64,000 nt of DNA from Gliomastix tumulicola (GCA_001599755.1 BCHX01000001.1:3534001-3598000); one strand, 5' to 3'. Positions 1 through 11,850 are shown, numbered from the stretch's first letter. Made by a program: numbers and translations. The notes: generated from the letters alone by a model not told the origin.

Positions 1-75
1 GACGGCCATCTTGCGCGACGCATCCTCGTCGCTCGCCAGGCGCGACAGCAGCGCCGGGATGTCTGCCTGGTCCAT
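1..75 (-). CDS. 5' end of an unidentified gene (possibly ELMO/CED-12-like), cut by the left edge
   Basis: An ATG at 73-75 on the minus strand opens 25 codons that run off the left edge. The residues begin MDQADIPALLSRLASDEDAS and continue with an amphipathic, helix-like stretch. This resembles the start of a HEAT/ARM-type helical repeat protein. My recollection is that fungal ELMO/CED-12 family proteins begin similarly, but 25 residues are too few to assign a family, so the name is a guess. The gene is divergent from the U2AF small subunit gene, with about 840 bases between the two starts. Confidence 0.4.
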   Translation of the reverse strand, partial: MDQADIPALLSRLASDEDASRKMAV

Positions 76-913
76 CTCGCGCCTCGCGTGTGCGTGTCTG
101 TGTGTGTGGCAGCTTTCGGCTAGCGGGGGGGGGTTTGTGCTTGTCGGAGGGGCTGCTGGCTGTTTCTCAGACTCGGTGATGCATTGCCTTGTGTTGCGGA
201 ATGTGACGTGTCACGGGCGTGTTTGTCGAGCTTCGGGCCGTGACCTTGCGCCGCCAATTGTATTTGCAATTGGGCGCGCGACGATAATGGGTTGAAGATA
301 ACTGTACCCTGGACTTTTCTCCTCGCAAATTCATGGGTTCTTGATTCCCATATCCAGGGGTTAATCGTGAAGTGGGGCGCCGAAGAGATCCAAGCGCCAG
401 GATAAGGGACGTGCTTGTGGGTCTCACTTAATCCACCGTTCCCACCGTCAGAATTGTGGCTGAACCCCACAATCTGAGCTTCACCACCACAGTTCAGCGG
501 GATTGAGTTGACCTGATGGGGGGATACTGCTTCGTGAGGAAGCAAAAGTAAATACTCAGCCAAATGGCGAGGCAATACTAAGCCATGGGGTGCACCTCTA
601 GCGCACCCTAAGCCGCAGATCCATCCAGAACCATCCGGCCTCGCAAGCTTTAGCTCCCTGACAAATCAGCCACACCTCATCACGTGATGCAGCCTCGCCC
701 CATACTGTGGCGTAAGGCTAAAGACAATCTTCCATCTTGCTTCAATTCGAGGGCTCACTTAACCATCCTAACGCCTCGCTTTACTGGTACCCGAGCAACG
801 ACGACCAACCCGACAGTCTTTCTCATACCCTCGTAGTAGTACACGACGCGAGAGACAAGCGATTCGCATCACATCAAACACCACACGGACCGACGCGTCG
901 CATCAACTTCAAC
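76..913. other. Divergent intergenic/promoter region
   Basis: About 840 bases lie between the start of the left-edge gene (-) and the U2AF gene (+). Only short open frames without codon-bias support occur here. A GTGTGT-rich stretch and a G9 run lie around 85-135. The sequence just before 914 is CA- and CT-rich, as expected for a fungal 5' leader. No RNA gene was recognised. Confidence 0.6.
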
Positions 914-1652
914 ATGGCTAGCTTCCTCGCCTCCATCTTCGGCACCGAGCTCGACAAGGTCAACTGCTCCTTCTACTTCGTATGTGCTCAATCTCCTCCC
1001 CTCATCATATGCATGCTAATCATTGTCCCCCCAGAAAATCGGCGCGTGCCGTCACGGCGATCGCTGCTCGAGGAAACACGTCAAGCCCTCGTACAGCCAG
1101 ACGATCCTCATGCCCAACCTCTACCAGAACCCGGCCTACGACCCCAAGAACCGCATGAACCCGTCGCAGCTGCAGAACCACTTCGACGCCTTCTACGAGG
1201 ACATCTGGTGCGAGCTGTGCAAGTACGGCGAGCTGGAGGAGCTGGTCGTCTGCGACAACAACAATGATCGTGAGTAACCCTGTCATAGCACGTCAAAAGT
1301 CTCTAGCTAATGTCGTTTCTCAGACCTCATCGGCAACGTCTACGCCCGCTTCAAGTACGAGGAGTCCGCCCAGAAGGCCTGCGACGAGCTCAACAGCCGC
1401 TGGTACGCCGCCCGCCCCATCTACTGCGAGCTCAGCCCCGTCACCGACTTCCGCGAGGCATGCTGCCGCCTCAACTCGGGCGAGGGCTGCGTCCGCGGCG
1501 GGTTCTGCAACTTCATCCACCGCAAGAACCCGAGCGACGAGCTCGACAACGACCTGACGCTGAGCACCAAGAAGTGGCTGCGCTCGCGCGGGCGCGACGA
1601 CAAGAGCGCCAGCCGGTCGCCGTCGCCGGAACCGAACAAGCGCAGGTTCTAG
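914..1652 (+). CDS. Splicing factor U2AF small subunit (U2AF35/U2AF23)
   Basis: The protein recognises the AG at 3' splice sites as the small partner of the U2AF heterodimer, in the nucleus. Exons are 914-979, 1035-1269 and 1324-1652 (209 residues); both introns have canonical GTATGT/GTGAGT donors and the frame closes exactly. It starts MASFLASIFGTELDKVNCSF, typical of the family. A first CCCH zinc finger (C-X8-C-X5-C-X3-H) spans about residues 18-38. A U2AF-homology RRM follows (LIGNVYARF, then the YAARPIYCELSPVTDFREA region). A second CCCH finger (CCRLNSGEGCVRGGFCNFIH) precedes a short RS-like basic tail ending PEPNKRRF. Length fits fungal U2AF23. It is convergent with the oxysterol-binding protein gene, about 450 bases away. 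Confidence 0.95.
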
Positions 1653-2100
1653 TTTCCCCGTACCGTATCCGTGCGAAGAATCGCGTCTTTGAAGATGACC
1701 GGGATCCCAGATGGCATGGCAAAGGAAAGAGGTGGGGATTCAAAAAAAATTTGTGATGGCTGAGAAACCCGTCACGTTGATTCACTTTGCTGGCGTTGGA
1801 GGAGTTTTGTATGGTTTTTTTGCTGGTAAATTATGGGTAGCGCAATCGTGGATACGGGCTGACATACATCATCACCTCAAGAAGCTCATTTACGCTATTA
1901 GTCTGAATTCAATCTTGATCGAATCATCTTGCAAGTGAAGGACATCATCCCTCGTCGCGAAGTCCGACGCCGAGTCTTATGTACAATGCGTTCCATCGCT
2001 CGCAAGGCAAGTCGTATTAGCACTAATGATCTTGACAACCAAAACAAACAGATCGGCGCCTTGTTTCTCATGGTCGCCAAGCCCAACTGAGGTCTATTGA
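1653..2100. other. Convergent 3' region
   Basis: This stretch lies between the stop codons of the U2AF and oxysterol-binding protein genes. It is more AT-rich than its surroundings, as is usual for fungal 3' UTRs and poly(A) signals. No gene or RNA was seen. Confidence 0.6.
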
Positions 2101-4055
2101 CTACGAAGGGAGGTCTTTCTTCAGCTCCTGGGTAAAGTCGATGAGCGGTCCTTCGGCCGGCTTTCCCGTAGACGTAAGCATCTTCTCTATCTCATCCGGC
2201 GTCGGGGTGGACTCCGGTTTATCGGCCTTTGCCGGCGTCGGCGTCGGCGCATCGTCCTGTCCGAAATCGATCAGGTCATCCTGAGGGGGGTTCGCTCGTG
2301 GCGGGTGAGTCTCCGCGACGTTGTTGGCTTCCTTGACGAGAGCGTCGTCAAATTCCGAGTTCTCGAATGTGCTCTTCTGGCCGTCGATGATGGGGTAGAT
2401 GGCCAGGATCTGCTCGACCTGCTTCTCTGGGGATACGGAGTGATCTCTGTGGTTTCGTTAGCATTGCCTCCCTCCCCGGCGCTATGCACAAGGTTGTGGA
2501 TGAGGTTACACATACACGTCTGCGTCGATGATCCATTCTAGATCCTCCTCGCCGTCCTCAGCGCTATCGGTTCCGCTGTGAACTGGTCGGAACAGCTGGG
2601 GATGCCATTCCGTACCAGTCTGCGCCCGCTGCGCTGCCTCCTCTCGTTGCCGATCTTCGATCTTGGTCTTCTCGTCTGTCGCCGCCTCGTGGTTTCGCTC
2701 CTTGACGGCGTTCGCCGTCTTCTCCCACAGCCTCTGCGACTCCCTATCCCACTGGTCCTGAATGGGTCGCACCAAGGGCGGGCTGGGCCTAGATCGAGTA
2801 GCGTTGAAGAACATTTCCCTGTGGCCGGTCTGATGGCGGTTGTCAGCTTCGCTTGTTCCCAGCATGGCAGACTCGGAGATCATACCGTTACGTCCTTGAT
2901 GAACATCTCCTCGCTCCAGAGGCCTGAGAGCTCGAAGAGGACCTCCCCGGTGCTTTCTCTCTTGACAGTACCTCCGATGGCGTTGTAACCGCCCGAGACC
3001 CAACCCTTGACCTTGAACTCGATGTCGGCAGTCAAGTCCAGCTCCGGGCATCGGACGAAGCTGTGATCGCCGAGCTCATACTTCATCTTCCCAAAGAGGA
3101 TGCCGCGCGCATACATGTTCGGCTGTGTAAGGATGCTAAACCAACGTGTCAGTACAAAACCCTTCCCCCCCCCCCCCCCCCTTCTGTGTAACCCCGAAAG
3201 GAACGGAGTTCCGGGCAAAAGCGACTGCGACTCACTATCGCTCCCCCTTGCTGGGATCCTTCCCCCGGTTCAGCAGGCTGAGAAAGGCAATACCCTCCAT
3301 CAGACTGGCCGCCGAGTTTCCGAGGAACCTGCTCCGCGGCTTGAGCGTCCCGTCGATGCGGATGTGGTGGTGCGGCGCCATGTAGAAGTAGCTCGACTTG
3401 GGCGGGTGGTGCGAGGTCTGCTCGGAGATGTAGTAGGCCCTGTGCTGGTCCTCGAGGTCCCAGTAGCATGTGAAGATCTCGCCGAGGATGGGGTTCAGCG
3501 GCTTCTTGACGCCCCTAGTGAATGGTCAGCAGTCGGGTTCACTTGTCTGGCGCGGCGCGTGCGCAAGTGGTATACTGACGGTGGGCGGATGTGCCAGCCG
3601 CTGAGGTAGAACTTGACGACGGAGAGGAAGCGCTCGGTGGGATCGTCTATCGTAGGGATGTGCAGTAGCATTTCAGGGTGGCACATGAAGCTAAAGGTAT
3701 GGCAAGCATGTTAATCAATGGCCTGGGCGAGACGTTGGGTAGGAGGGAGGGAGGGCAGCTGCGCACTTGGTGATTCGCTCGAGCATGCTCCGGGGCTCGA
3801 GAATGAAAGTCGGCAGGACGACGCGACTCAGATCAGCGCCGGGCCGCAGCTGTGAAATAATATGTGACAAGACTGTCTCGCGGTCAGCAGAGCGCGCAGA
3901 CATACACAGCCAGCAAAAGAGCAAAACTCACCATTGCCCTGGTCGGGCTCCATGATCTGGGTGTCATCCTCCTGGTCGCCTCTGCCGTCATCGGTCGAGG
4001 AGCGGGCGGACGATTTGTTGCCTTCCTCCGGGGGGTACCACCAGTTAGACAACAT
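2101..4055 (-). CDS. Oxysterol-binding protein-related protein (Kes1/Osh4-like)
   Basis: This is a soluble lipid-transfer protein that, in its family, exchanges sterol for PI4P between ER and Golgi/plasma membrane. Seven exons on the minus strand: 3932-4055, 3767-3872, 3580-3690, 3236-3514, 2886-3135, 2516-2829 and 2101-2446; every junction preserves frame, giving about 509 residues. It starts MLSNWWYPPEEGN. The ORP signature EQTSHHPPKSSYF lies in exon 4, followed by the TVKRESTGEVLFELSGLWSE core in exon 5 and the WHPQLFRP segment in exon 6. There is no PH domain or ankyrin region, so it belongs with the short Osh4-7 type. The fourth intron (3136-3235) carries a run of 17 G on the sense strand, which is unusual. 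Six introns make it the most fragmented gene here. Confidence 0.93.
3165..3181. repeat. C17 homopolymer (G17 on the transcribed sense strand)
   Basis: Seventeen consecutive C on the plus strand lie inside the fourth intron of the oxysterol-binding protein gene, so the pre-mRNA carries G17. The run sits between a GTGAGT donor and a TTTAG acceptor that are both needed for the reading frame. Homopolymer length may be affected by sequencing error. Confidence 0.9.
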
Positions 4056-6478
4056 GATTCAATAAAATAAAATAAAAAATGCGCCAAGGTTAAAAAGCGA
4101 AGTTCAGCAACGGCTGTCGGGGTGTGTCCAAGACCCAAAAGGTCCAGGTCGAGAAGACGCGAAAATGGACGGTCGGATGTATTACGACGAGACGGCAGCT
4201 CCAAGGTGGGGTAACGGTAAACGCAACAGAATAGAGATGTGGGGGGAGGGGAAGCTGTTGATCCTGGATCTTGGGCGGAATCCTGTTTCCAAAAAAGACC
4301 AGGAGACTGGCTGAGATTCTCCAATAAATAATCGACAGAGGTCTGGGGCGGAAAGGGGGAGGAGGGGGGGGGAGCAGAGGAGTAATGATGTGCAAGTAGC
4401 AAGCGAGAAGAAGAAGGTGGACGAGCGAAGCGAGGCAAACGGAATGGAATGGGAATTAATTAAGTAAAAGGGCGTGGGTTGGGGGTTAGCTCCAGCTCGC
4501 TTCCAGGCTGCTGGCCACTGCTGCTAGTCGCGTCCAAGCAAAACCAGCAGCGCGGAAGATGGAGTTAAGGTAGAGAGGTCAGAGCCCGAGACGGAGGGGC
4601 GTAGGTAAGCGACGGAGTGAGCAAGGGAAATGGAATTGGGGGATCTGGATGGATGGCAATCAATGCGGTCTGCATGCAGCTTGGCTCTCTGCTTGTCTGC
4701 ACTCAGCTGTGTCTCAGTGGAGCAGCTGAGGCCTCTTGGACCTGCAAGACATCCAACAGGCAGCTAACAAAGCACAAAGCTCCCAGCTGACTCCCGGTCA
4801 GGCCGCAACAGCAGGTAGCAAGTTCCGATGCAGGCAGGGTAGCGGCAAGTGACGTTGGGAGAACCACAAGGCAGACTCTCGCGTACAAGAAAAAAGTAAG
4901 CTACTCACTCGTGAGTGATGACGCCCGACGGCGATGCGTTACCGACACCAGTCCCATGATCTCGAAACACGAAGAGGAGGAATGGCCGATGGCTGAAGCA
5001 GGGACCAGCCGTCCTTCTTCTCTAAGACAGGCAGGGTCTTCGGTAAAACTAATATGACAGACGAGAATGAGATTCCATACGCAAAAAGCTTGGACCGTGA
5101 CGGGAACCGGAGCGCTGGGCCAGCTGACCTGCACAAGCCCAGCTTAGGTAAGGACTGACTGAACTGACCTACGCACCGGAGCTTCTGCTGCCCGATGTGC
5201 TGCTTATTCGGTCCAGACGCTGGTAAAAGCGAGCGCGAGTCTTGGGTTCAGCCCGAGCCTCCCGCTTCACACGGTCTTGTCTCGTTCTTGTCTCGTCTTG
5301 TCTCGCGGTCGGCTGACGCCGGGTCAACGTTGCTAGCGTGAGTCAACACACTCGGTGTACGTCAGGGGCAATAAAAACAAAAGATCACTCCTACTCCGTC
5401 TGGGGACTCTCTGTTGCGGGCCGGGGGGACGGTGGAGGGCGATGGTGACGGCAATGATGAGGAGAGAGAGGAGGAGAGGCCAGAGAAGAGGTGAGAATAA
5501 GACTACCTTGCCCAGGCGGAAAGGGTGGGACAGGGACGATATGTACTAGCAGCCCAGATCGAGGGTATTCAGGCCGGAATCAGGGTTACATACAAGCTCT
5601 AGCTCTACGGACAGGTCGTACTAACAATTCGGTGATGCCTATGAATCTGCTCCGGGTACGGGCACCATATCACACAGGATCGAATCTCGCTTGGCCGCCG
5701 CTAAGCTACGAGATGATATCTGCTACTACTAGCCCCTTTGATTCTGCAGCCACCATTCACAGCTAACCGCCCAGCGATGACGAAGCACTAAGATGTACCC
5801 CCCGGAGCAATCTCTCAGCAGGCCGGGCGTGACGTAAGGGCCAGACCGAGTTTAGCCATTCCAGTTCCTTTAGCGAGCTGCCTAGCAGCCCTTACCCAGC
5901 TGCAACCCTCCCCCAAGGCACGTGTTCTGATAATCTAGGCGCCCACCTTCCCATTTCACTTCGTTCCGTGACTCACGGCAATTAATCGAGCTCCTTGTCC
6001 GGGCGCGTCGAGCTGGGATGGATTGGCATGGCATTGGATGAGAATCAGCAGATGGAGGGGCGATTTGCAGCGCGGATGAGGGGCACAGAAAATAAGACTT
6101 GTGACGTAATGCGTCAGGGTTGCATTGGGTGGGGCCCCAACACATCCAATGCTTCCAGAAGCCACTGATGGAAGGTGTCACATGAAATCATCCACGCAGA
6201 GGGAGAGTCTGTCAGTTGTTGGTTGTCTCGTTTAAATTCCCATCCTTATGGGGCCACTGCGTAAGTGGCCTCCCTGCTCCTATCGCTGAAAATTGGTATA
6301 TACCCCCCCTTCAAATGTCAATATCGATATCTTAGGTACCGATATGTCTCCGCGGGGACTGCCGACCCTATATATAGAACTCATCCCGTGGGTACTCTCC
6401 TCCTGACCCTACATTCGACGTACATGACCAGGCCACGCATTTATCTTGCTCTTGGGTAGTTGTACAATCCCGCTCGCA
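4056..6478. other. Intergenic region, promoter of the oxysterol-binding protein gene
   Basis: About 2.4 kb lies between two minus-strand genes. The part next to 4055 is the promoter/leader of the oxysterol-binding protein gene; it is purine-rich on the plus strand around 4230-4420, so pyrimidine-rich on the sense strand. Open frames in 4700-6200 are short, differ in frame and show no conserved motif. A threefold 10-bp repeat occurs at 5275-5305. AT-richer sequence near 6290-6480 fits the 3' end of the downstream gene. No RNA gene was recognised. Confidence 0.6.
5275..5305. repeat. Short tandem repeat, TCTTGTCTCG x3
   Basis: The 10-mer TCTTGTCTCG occurs three times at 5275-5284, 5286-5295 and 5296-5305, with one extra base between the first two copies. 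It lies in non-coding DNA about 1.2 kb upstream of the oxysterol-binding protein start. No function is evident. Confidence 0.85.
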
Positions 6479-9400
6479 TTATGACTTGAGCCGGGACGAC
6501 ATTCTAGCAGACCCCTTGACTGGCGCCGGAAGTAGCTGACACAGCCTATCACGATCTGTATCCACTAGAGTCAGCGATTATCCGTAAAGATTCACAATGC
6601 AGAGAGTAACTCACCCGACTCCTTCTCAAACAATAGAGATATGTCATCATGTTCCCCAGGAAGATCCGGAAGATCGAGGCACACAAACGCCATGTCGTCG
6701 TAGTCGCCGTCCTTATCCGCCGGCACCCGAGGCAGAGGAAACTTGGCGTCCACGAACTTGATTCCAGCCTTGCCGCTCCGGTGGAACGTCTCATACACAT
6801 CGGTCCCTTTCAGCACAAAGTTCATGCAATGCCCATGGTGGAAGTCCTCGAAGAACGCCAGCAGCTGTAGTTTCTCCTCCTGCTTCACCAGCTGTATCCT
6901 TGTGAATCCCGCCTCCCATTTCTTATGGATCGGCACTACCATGCGCCGCCGCGAGATGGCAAACGTTGCTGCGAGCCCGTCGAAAACCACTTCGAACCCG
7001 GTCAGGGCTGCTTGGAAGTCGTAAAGATGCTTGAGGGTAGTGAATTCGTATGTCCGGATTGTTGGCTTGTTGGAAACGAGATGCAGGGCATCCGACAAGG
7101 CTCTCGGCAGCTCCTTGGGCACCTGGGCTTCCGACACGGATATGCTCATGTCCGTCTGCGGCTGGCGCTGGACACGTAGTACCTTGGCATTCGAGACCTC
7201 GAGACGTATCCTCAACTCTCCAGGTCCCACGTTTACCCTGTCAGTGACGGTGCCGTTCTGATATTCCAGTACTACTCGTAGCTTATCCGAGAGTACCGTG
7301 GGTGGCTGCTCGCCCGCGGGTCCAAACTCGTCATTCACAACCTTGGCCACTTGCCATGGCATCCGGCTGAAGGGCGATATTCCAAGTGGCTCCCGCAGAC
7401 TTTCGGATATCATGAAGACCTTGAGAGGAAGGTCCCCGAATGACCTCTCGTCTGACGCCAGAGACGTGCCCGTGAGCAGCCTGTGGAAGGTGACTCTTTC
7501 CTTTTCCTCGTTAAATGTCAAGATCATCCTCCCCTTCTGGCGGTTCTTCTCGAAGTTGACATATAATGCCGGGGCCTCCCCGTCCCCACGGAAGAAGCCG
7601 AACGAGATGGGCATATACGGCGGGTACGTGTGATGGACGCCACTAACAGTCCTTGTCTTCGTGCCCGTGATAACCGCTATCCTGTAGCCTCGGTGCCAAC
7701 TTCGCTGGCCCGCTGGCCCAACCTCCTTAAGAATCTTCTCGAAAAGAGCCACTTCGCAGTGGCTGACGGGCTCCTTGGGGAATGCCCGGGACTGGGGATC
7801 ACCGTCTGAGTACTGAAATGAGCGCAGGGTGTTCCGGAAGATCATCATCTCGTCCTTCCGCGGATAGAGAGTAGACTTGACCTTGGAACCAAAGTCATAC
7901 ATGTTCCACAGCATGCGGTAGTCCTGTTGACCTAGCTGAACCATCAACAAGAAACCTCGCGGCAGTCGGACCTCGAGGGCGCAAGTCTCATTCCGCCAGC
8001 GGATGTCCTCCCAAACAGGGCCTGCGTTCTTGTTCTCCTGTATGGCCAGCTGGATATGGCCGTTCTGGCTAGCCAGGACGAAGACGAGGCCACTGTGTTT
8101 CTGTGGCCGCACGATCGACATGAGAGTCGGGAAGAACAGCCGTTGCGACTCATTGCCCTGCTCCATTAGGAAGGCATCAGCCATAACCCTGCCGTAACTA
8201 AAGTTCTCCGGGGTGTCCCCGATCGGAAACGCATCCAGAAGATGAAGTGTGGCCATGGGCTGCTGCATGGCGCTGATCCCGGAGCCCCAATTGCCAGAAA
8301 GCAATGCTATCATATCATGGCTCAGCGGAGGGTACTCTAACCATATCGACTTGTCGATTGTCTGCGGAAGAAACGCCTCTTCTGGCGGCAACAACTCATT
8401 CCTCTTCATGCTCATTGACAGTTTCTTCAATGCCGACACCAAGTTTTCAGCCACCTCCAGTACTTCCTCATCTGGGGGAAGATTTTGAGCAGTCGAAATC
8501 TCGGCCACAATCTCTTCGCATAGCCAGTACCCCTTTGCTAGGTTCGTGTATGCTTGCTGCCGGTCGATCTCGTTCTGCATCTGTGACTGGGGTGTCGATG
8601 GGCGCTCTCTAATAGTTGTCTCCAAGCCCATCCTCCCCTTGAGGAACCACCAGATCCCGGCACGAGAGCAGTCCTTGGGCGTGCTGTTCAACAGCGGCTT
8701 CACGCTCTCCGCGTGTAATCTGAACAGTTCGAACAGATGTCTCGTTCTAGTGACGAATATCTGAAGTGCCTCCTCACCAGCCACGGCATCCATCAGACGG
8801 GTGGAAGCAGCTCTCGAAGGCAAAGATACGGGGGCAATGGGCTGAGTTGCCGGGGAAGTCTCGTACTGAGGTACTGGAGGGGCCGCCGCGGGAGGTGGCC
8901 TCGAGAAATTCTTGACCGGCAGCGGTGGCGGCGGTTGGGGCTGGCTCGTCGGCGCCGGCGCATGGTTTCCGGGCGCATAGTTACTGGATGCATCCGAACG
9001 TATGGATGCGGCCGGGCTATAGTCGGTAGCCAATTCCGCTGCGGCAGGCTGTGGGGAGATTGCTGGGTGTCTCGGCTGTTCAGGCGAGCTGTCAAACGTT
9101 GATGATGGCGGCCTATCACCGTCCACCCAGCTGTGCTGGGACGCAGCGCTGGCTGTCCTTGCAGCCTGGGCTAATGCTAGCCCCTCAGCTTCCCGCATCT
9201 GTGCCTGATGAACCTCGATGAAAGAACGTCGTGCTTCGTCGTGCCTCCCCGTAGTCTCTAGGAACCTGCCTGACTCCCCTGTCCCGGGCGAAATTGTATC
9301 CTGTGGCCTTAGGCGTGATGTTGAGCGTGGCGGGGGTTGACTTGGAGGGGGCGGGGAGTCGTCCTGTGCACTGTCAGACTGCGCCAGGGGCTCCCGAATA

Positions 9401-10017
9401 GGCTCCTCGTCGGACTCCGGCTCATAAATCGACGAGAATCCAGTCTGCGTCCTGGCCAGGGGTTTCGGCTTGAAATCGTCAGGAGGGGCGGGGGCCGCGG
9501 ACCCCTGAGGCGGCGGAGGGGGAGGGCCGCGCACATCGCGGACATCCTCACGCTTGTACCCGGGAGGCGGACCAGGAGGAGGTGCCGCCTTCGCCTGTTT
9601 CCTCTTGGATATCTCAATTGTCGGAATCTCCGACTCGTCTCCTCCCTCGCCAATGATGGCAGGGTACGTGTCCGCGAATCTAACGGTGAGACCCTTCCTA
9701 TTCGGTCGCGGGCTACGGCGGGGGGATCGTGGCTCGACTCGTCCCATGGCCATCGGTCGGTTCTGCTGCGCCTGCTGGTTCATACCCAGAGCCTGGGGGT
9801 AGCGGGTGACCGTGGTGTCGAGTTTGGCCAGCTTGGGGAGAGAGCTGGGAGGAGGAGGGGGCGGGACATGGGTGACATTGAGATTATCGGACGACGTTCT
9901 CAGAAATGCATCCAGCGAAGCTGCAGAGTCGGTCTCTGTTGGCTTCTTGTCCTTGCCCTTGAACAGCCTCCCCATCAGGCGGTCCCTCTTGCTTGCGTAC
10001 GGAGGCTCGTTCTCCAT
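6479..10017 (-). CDS. Large proline-rich protein of unknown function, about 1162 residues
   Basis: I do not recognise this family. The ATG is at 10015-10017. The N-terminal ~400 residues are low complexity: a basic start (KRDRLMGRLFKGKDKK), several P5-P8 runs and many SP/TP sites, as in scaffold proteins bound by SH3 or profilin. From about residue 410 it becomes a globular, hydrophobic mixed alpha/beta region to the end. The open frame stops at 6592. However, a GTGAGT donor at 6614, a GCTGAC branch point and a TAG acceptor define a 50-base intron (6565-6614) in perfect phase. Splicing replaces the last seven residues (ELLSAL after G) with a 28-residue tail ending SSRLKS. I prefer exons 6615-10017 and 6479-6564; retention would give 1141 residues. 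It shares the divergent region 10018-11850 with DUS2. A role in cortical or cytoskeletal signalling is only a guess from composition. Confidence 0.8.
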
Positions 10018-11850
10018 GGTGTATTATTGAAGTCGGGACGGGACGGTCATGGAGGAAAGGCGGAGGCGCCACCGGCGATGGAATGGCAGTCGGGCTCGAG
10101 CCGGTCTTGGACGAGTGTTGTAGGGAAATCTGTCTATCTGGCGATGCAAGCAGAGGCTGGGTCGGAGGCCGGGTCAAGAGGGCGCCGGCGATGGGGCTCA
10201 GGCGTGCGCTGCGCTGTGCTGTGCGGTTAGGCGGAGAGGCTGGCAGCGGGCGGTTTCGTATGATGATGCAGGACCAGGAGCAGTAGTGGGGTGGCTGAAC
10301 CTGCACGCGAGCAAGTGCCGTGATTTCTTGCCTGCCTTGACGATGAACCCATCTATTGGTACATGATTGGCGGTCATCGGAGGCGTGGTTCGGTACGATA
10401 CGATAGAATGTGCCAGAGGGGGCTGGCTCTGGCCGTTGCGAGTTGTCGTGTCCCGTTGTCGAGGTCGGTCAGGCTCAAGGGTCGTTTAGCAGGCGTTTAT
10501 TACGAGGGCAAGCCCACAGTCACTCGGCAGGTACCTTCGTATAGAAATGGCAACGGGCTGCCGAGCCTGCCAGTGGGAGGGAGAGCTATAATAATAGTAT
10601 TGAGTGCCAGCACCACAAAGAGTAGCAGTGTGAGTGGTACGGATGGGACTCGTCTCCCTGTTGTAAAGGATCTACCCACTCACTAATATAGCAGTCTCAA
10701 GATCTGTATCCGTATCCTTTGGATCATGGATGTACTGTACACAGGCACACAGGGCAGGGTAGGGCCGGGCTTGCTGATCGGTGCGCTAGTGCAGCCACTG
10801 GAGTGTGCCACGGTGCATAAGTGTGCCGTGCTGTGGCATGCGCGGGCAGAAGATGGGATGCTGCAAGTGGCAGAATCTGATTCATTGCATGTGTTGATAG
10901 GCCAACCCCCAGACATGAAGCGCAGGAGGTGTGATGTCTGTCCAAGGAGCCCAGGCGTGCCAGGGGACTTGTCGGTACCTAAATTAAGGGCGTATCGCTG
11001 CTATTGCCATCGGCGCCCGCTGTGGGGCTTCTTCAGGGCGATTGGCAGATTGGGGGCCCCTTCAACCCTTATCTGAAGCTGCCAGGCCCGGCCTGTTCCT
11101 TCCTCACCACTGTGTTGCAACACTGTGCCAGGGAACTGCGTCGGCCTTGGGGGCTGGTCTCGTGCTTGGACAATCTCCCTATTGCATCATAAGGCATCCG
11201 CCAATGCCGAACGCCATCTGCACGGTCTTCACCGAACCTGCATACCGACCTGTTGTGCAACCAGCACCATGGAATGAGCTCATGAATATCACCATCAGTG
11301 GGTTGGGGGCTAATGGCCAGGGTCCCAACGCCCCTCGGTGTTTCGGTTGTGCTAGCTTCCACCTGAAGCTCTGCGTAAACATCTAAAAAAAGACAGCATG
11401 CCAATGCCAAAGCAGCAAATACATCTGTTTAGTTTATGCGCCACGTGAATCACAGAGGTCGAAAGTCTGCGAAATATCGTCCGCTAAATTCAGATTTTAG
11501 GTCGGGATTCTACAGGGTAATAACCCCCAGTGCGGACCTGGGGAAGCTGGGTGGATCCCCTGCACCCCCCGCGGTCGACTAAATACTTGAGACATATACG
11601 CACTCAAATTGCATGGTCCCATAACTCAAGTATTTATTCGACCACTTGCCGCCTTATCGATAGCACGGCTTTCTGGACGGCTGGCCATCGAATTTGAGAT
11701 CGCATCTTGCGCCTGCTAAATTCTAACCTCGAAGCACACCACGAACTCGTATCCTTTTTGCTTCCTCACGCCCGCCGCCCTCGTGCGCCGAGACATGTAA
11801 CACTCATTACGGGTCCCTGTGGCATGCTATTCTCCATTCTCCGAAGAGTC
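10018..11850. other. Divergent intergenic region between the proline-rich orphan and DUS2
   Basis: About 1.8 kb lies between two divergently transcribed starts. Short open frames on both strands show no conserved content. The clearest structure is a long imperfect inverted repeat at 11573-11643, about 210-280 bases before the DUS2 start. No tRNA or other RNA gene was recognised. Confidence 0.6.
11573..11643. repeat. Inverted repeat, 18 of 19 positions matching, 33-base spacer
   Basis: The arm at 11573-11591 (GGTCGACTAAATACTTGAG) is matched in reverse complement by 11625-11643 (CTCAAGTATTTATTCGACC) with a single mismatch. The 33 bases between the arms are unrelated. It lies in the promoter of DUS2 and could form a hairpin or a pair of opposed binding sites. 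Confidence 0.9.

Noticed and set aside
5225..5265. Possible tRNA T-arm (CTTGG stem with GTTCAGC loop)
   Set aside because: No matching acceptor stem, D-arm or anticodon arm could be laid out around it.
9337..10230. 297-codon open frame opposite the N-terminus of the proline-rich orphan
   Set aside because: It is antisense to a long gene, and its GR/RR-rich content is the complement of the proline codons.
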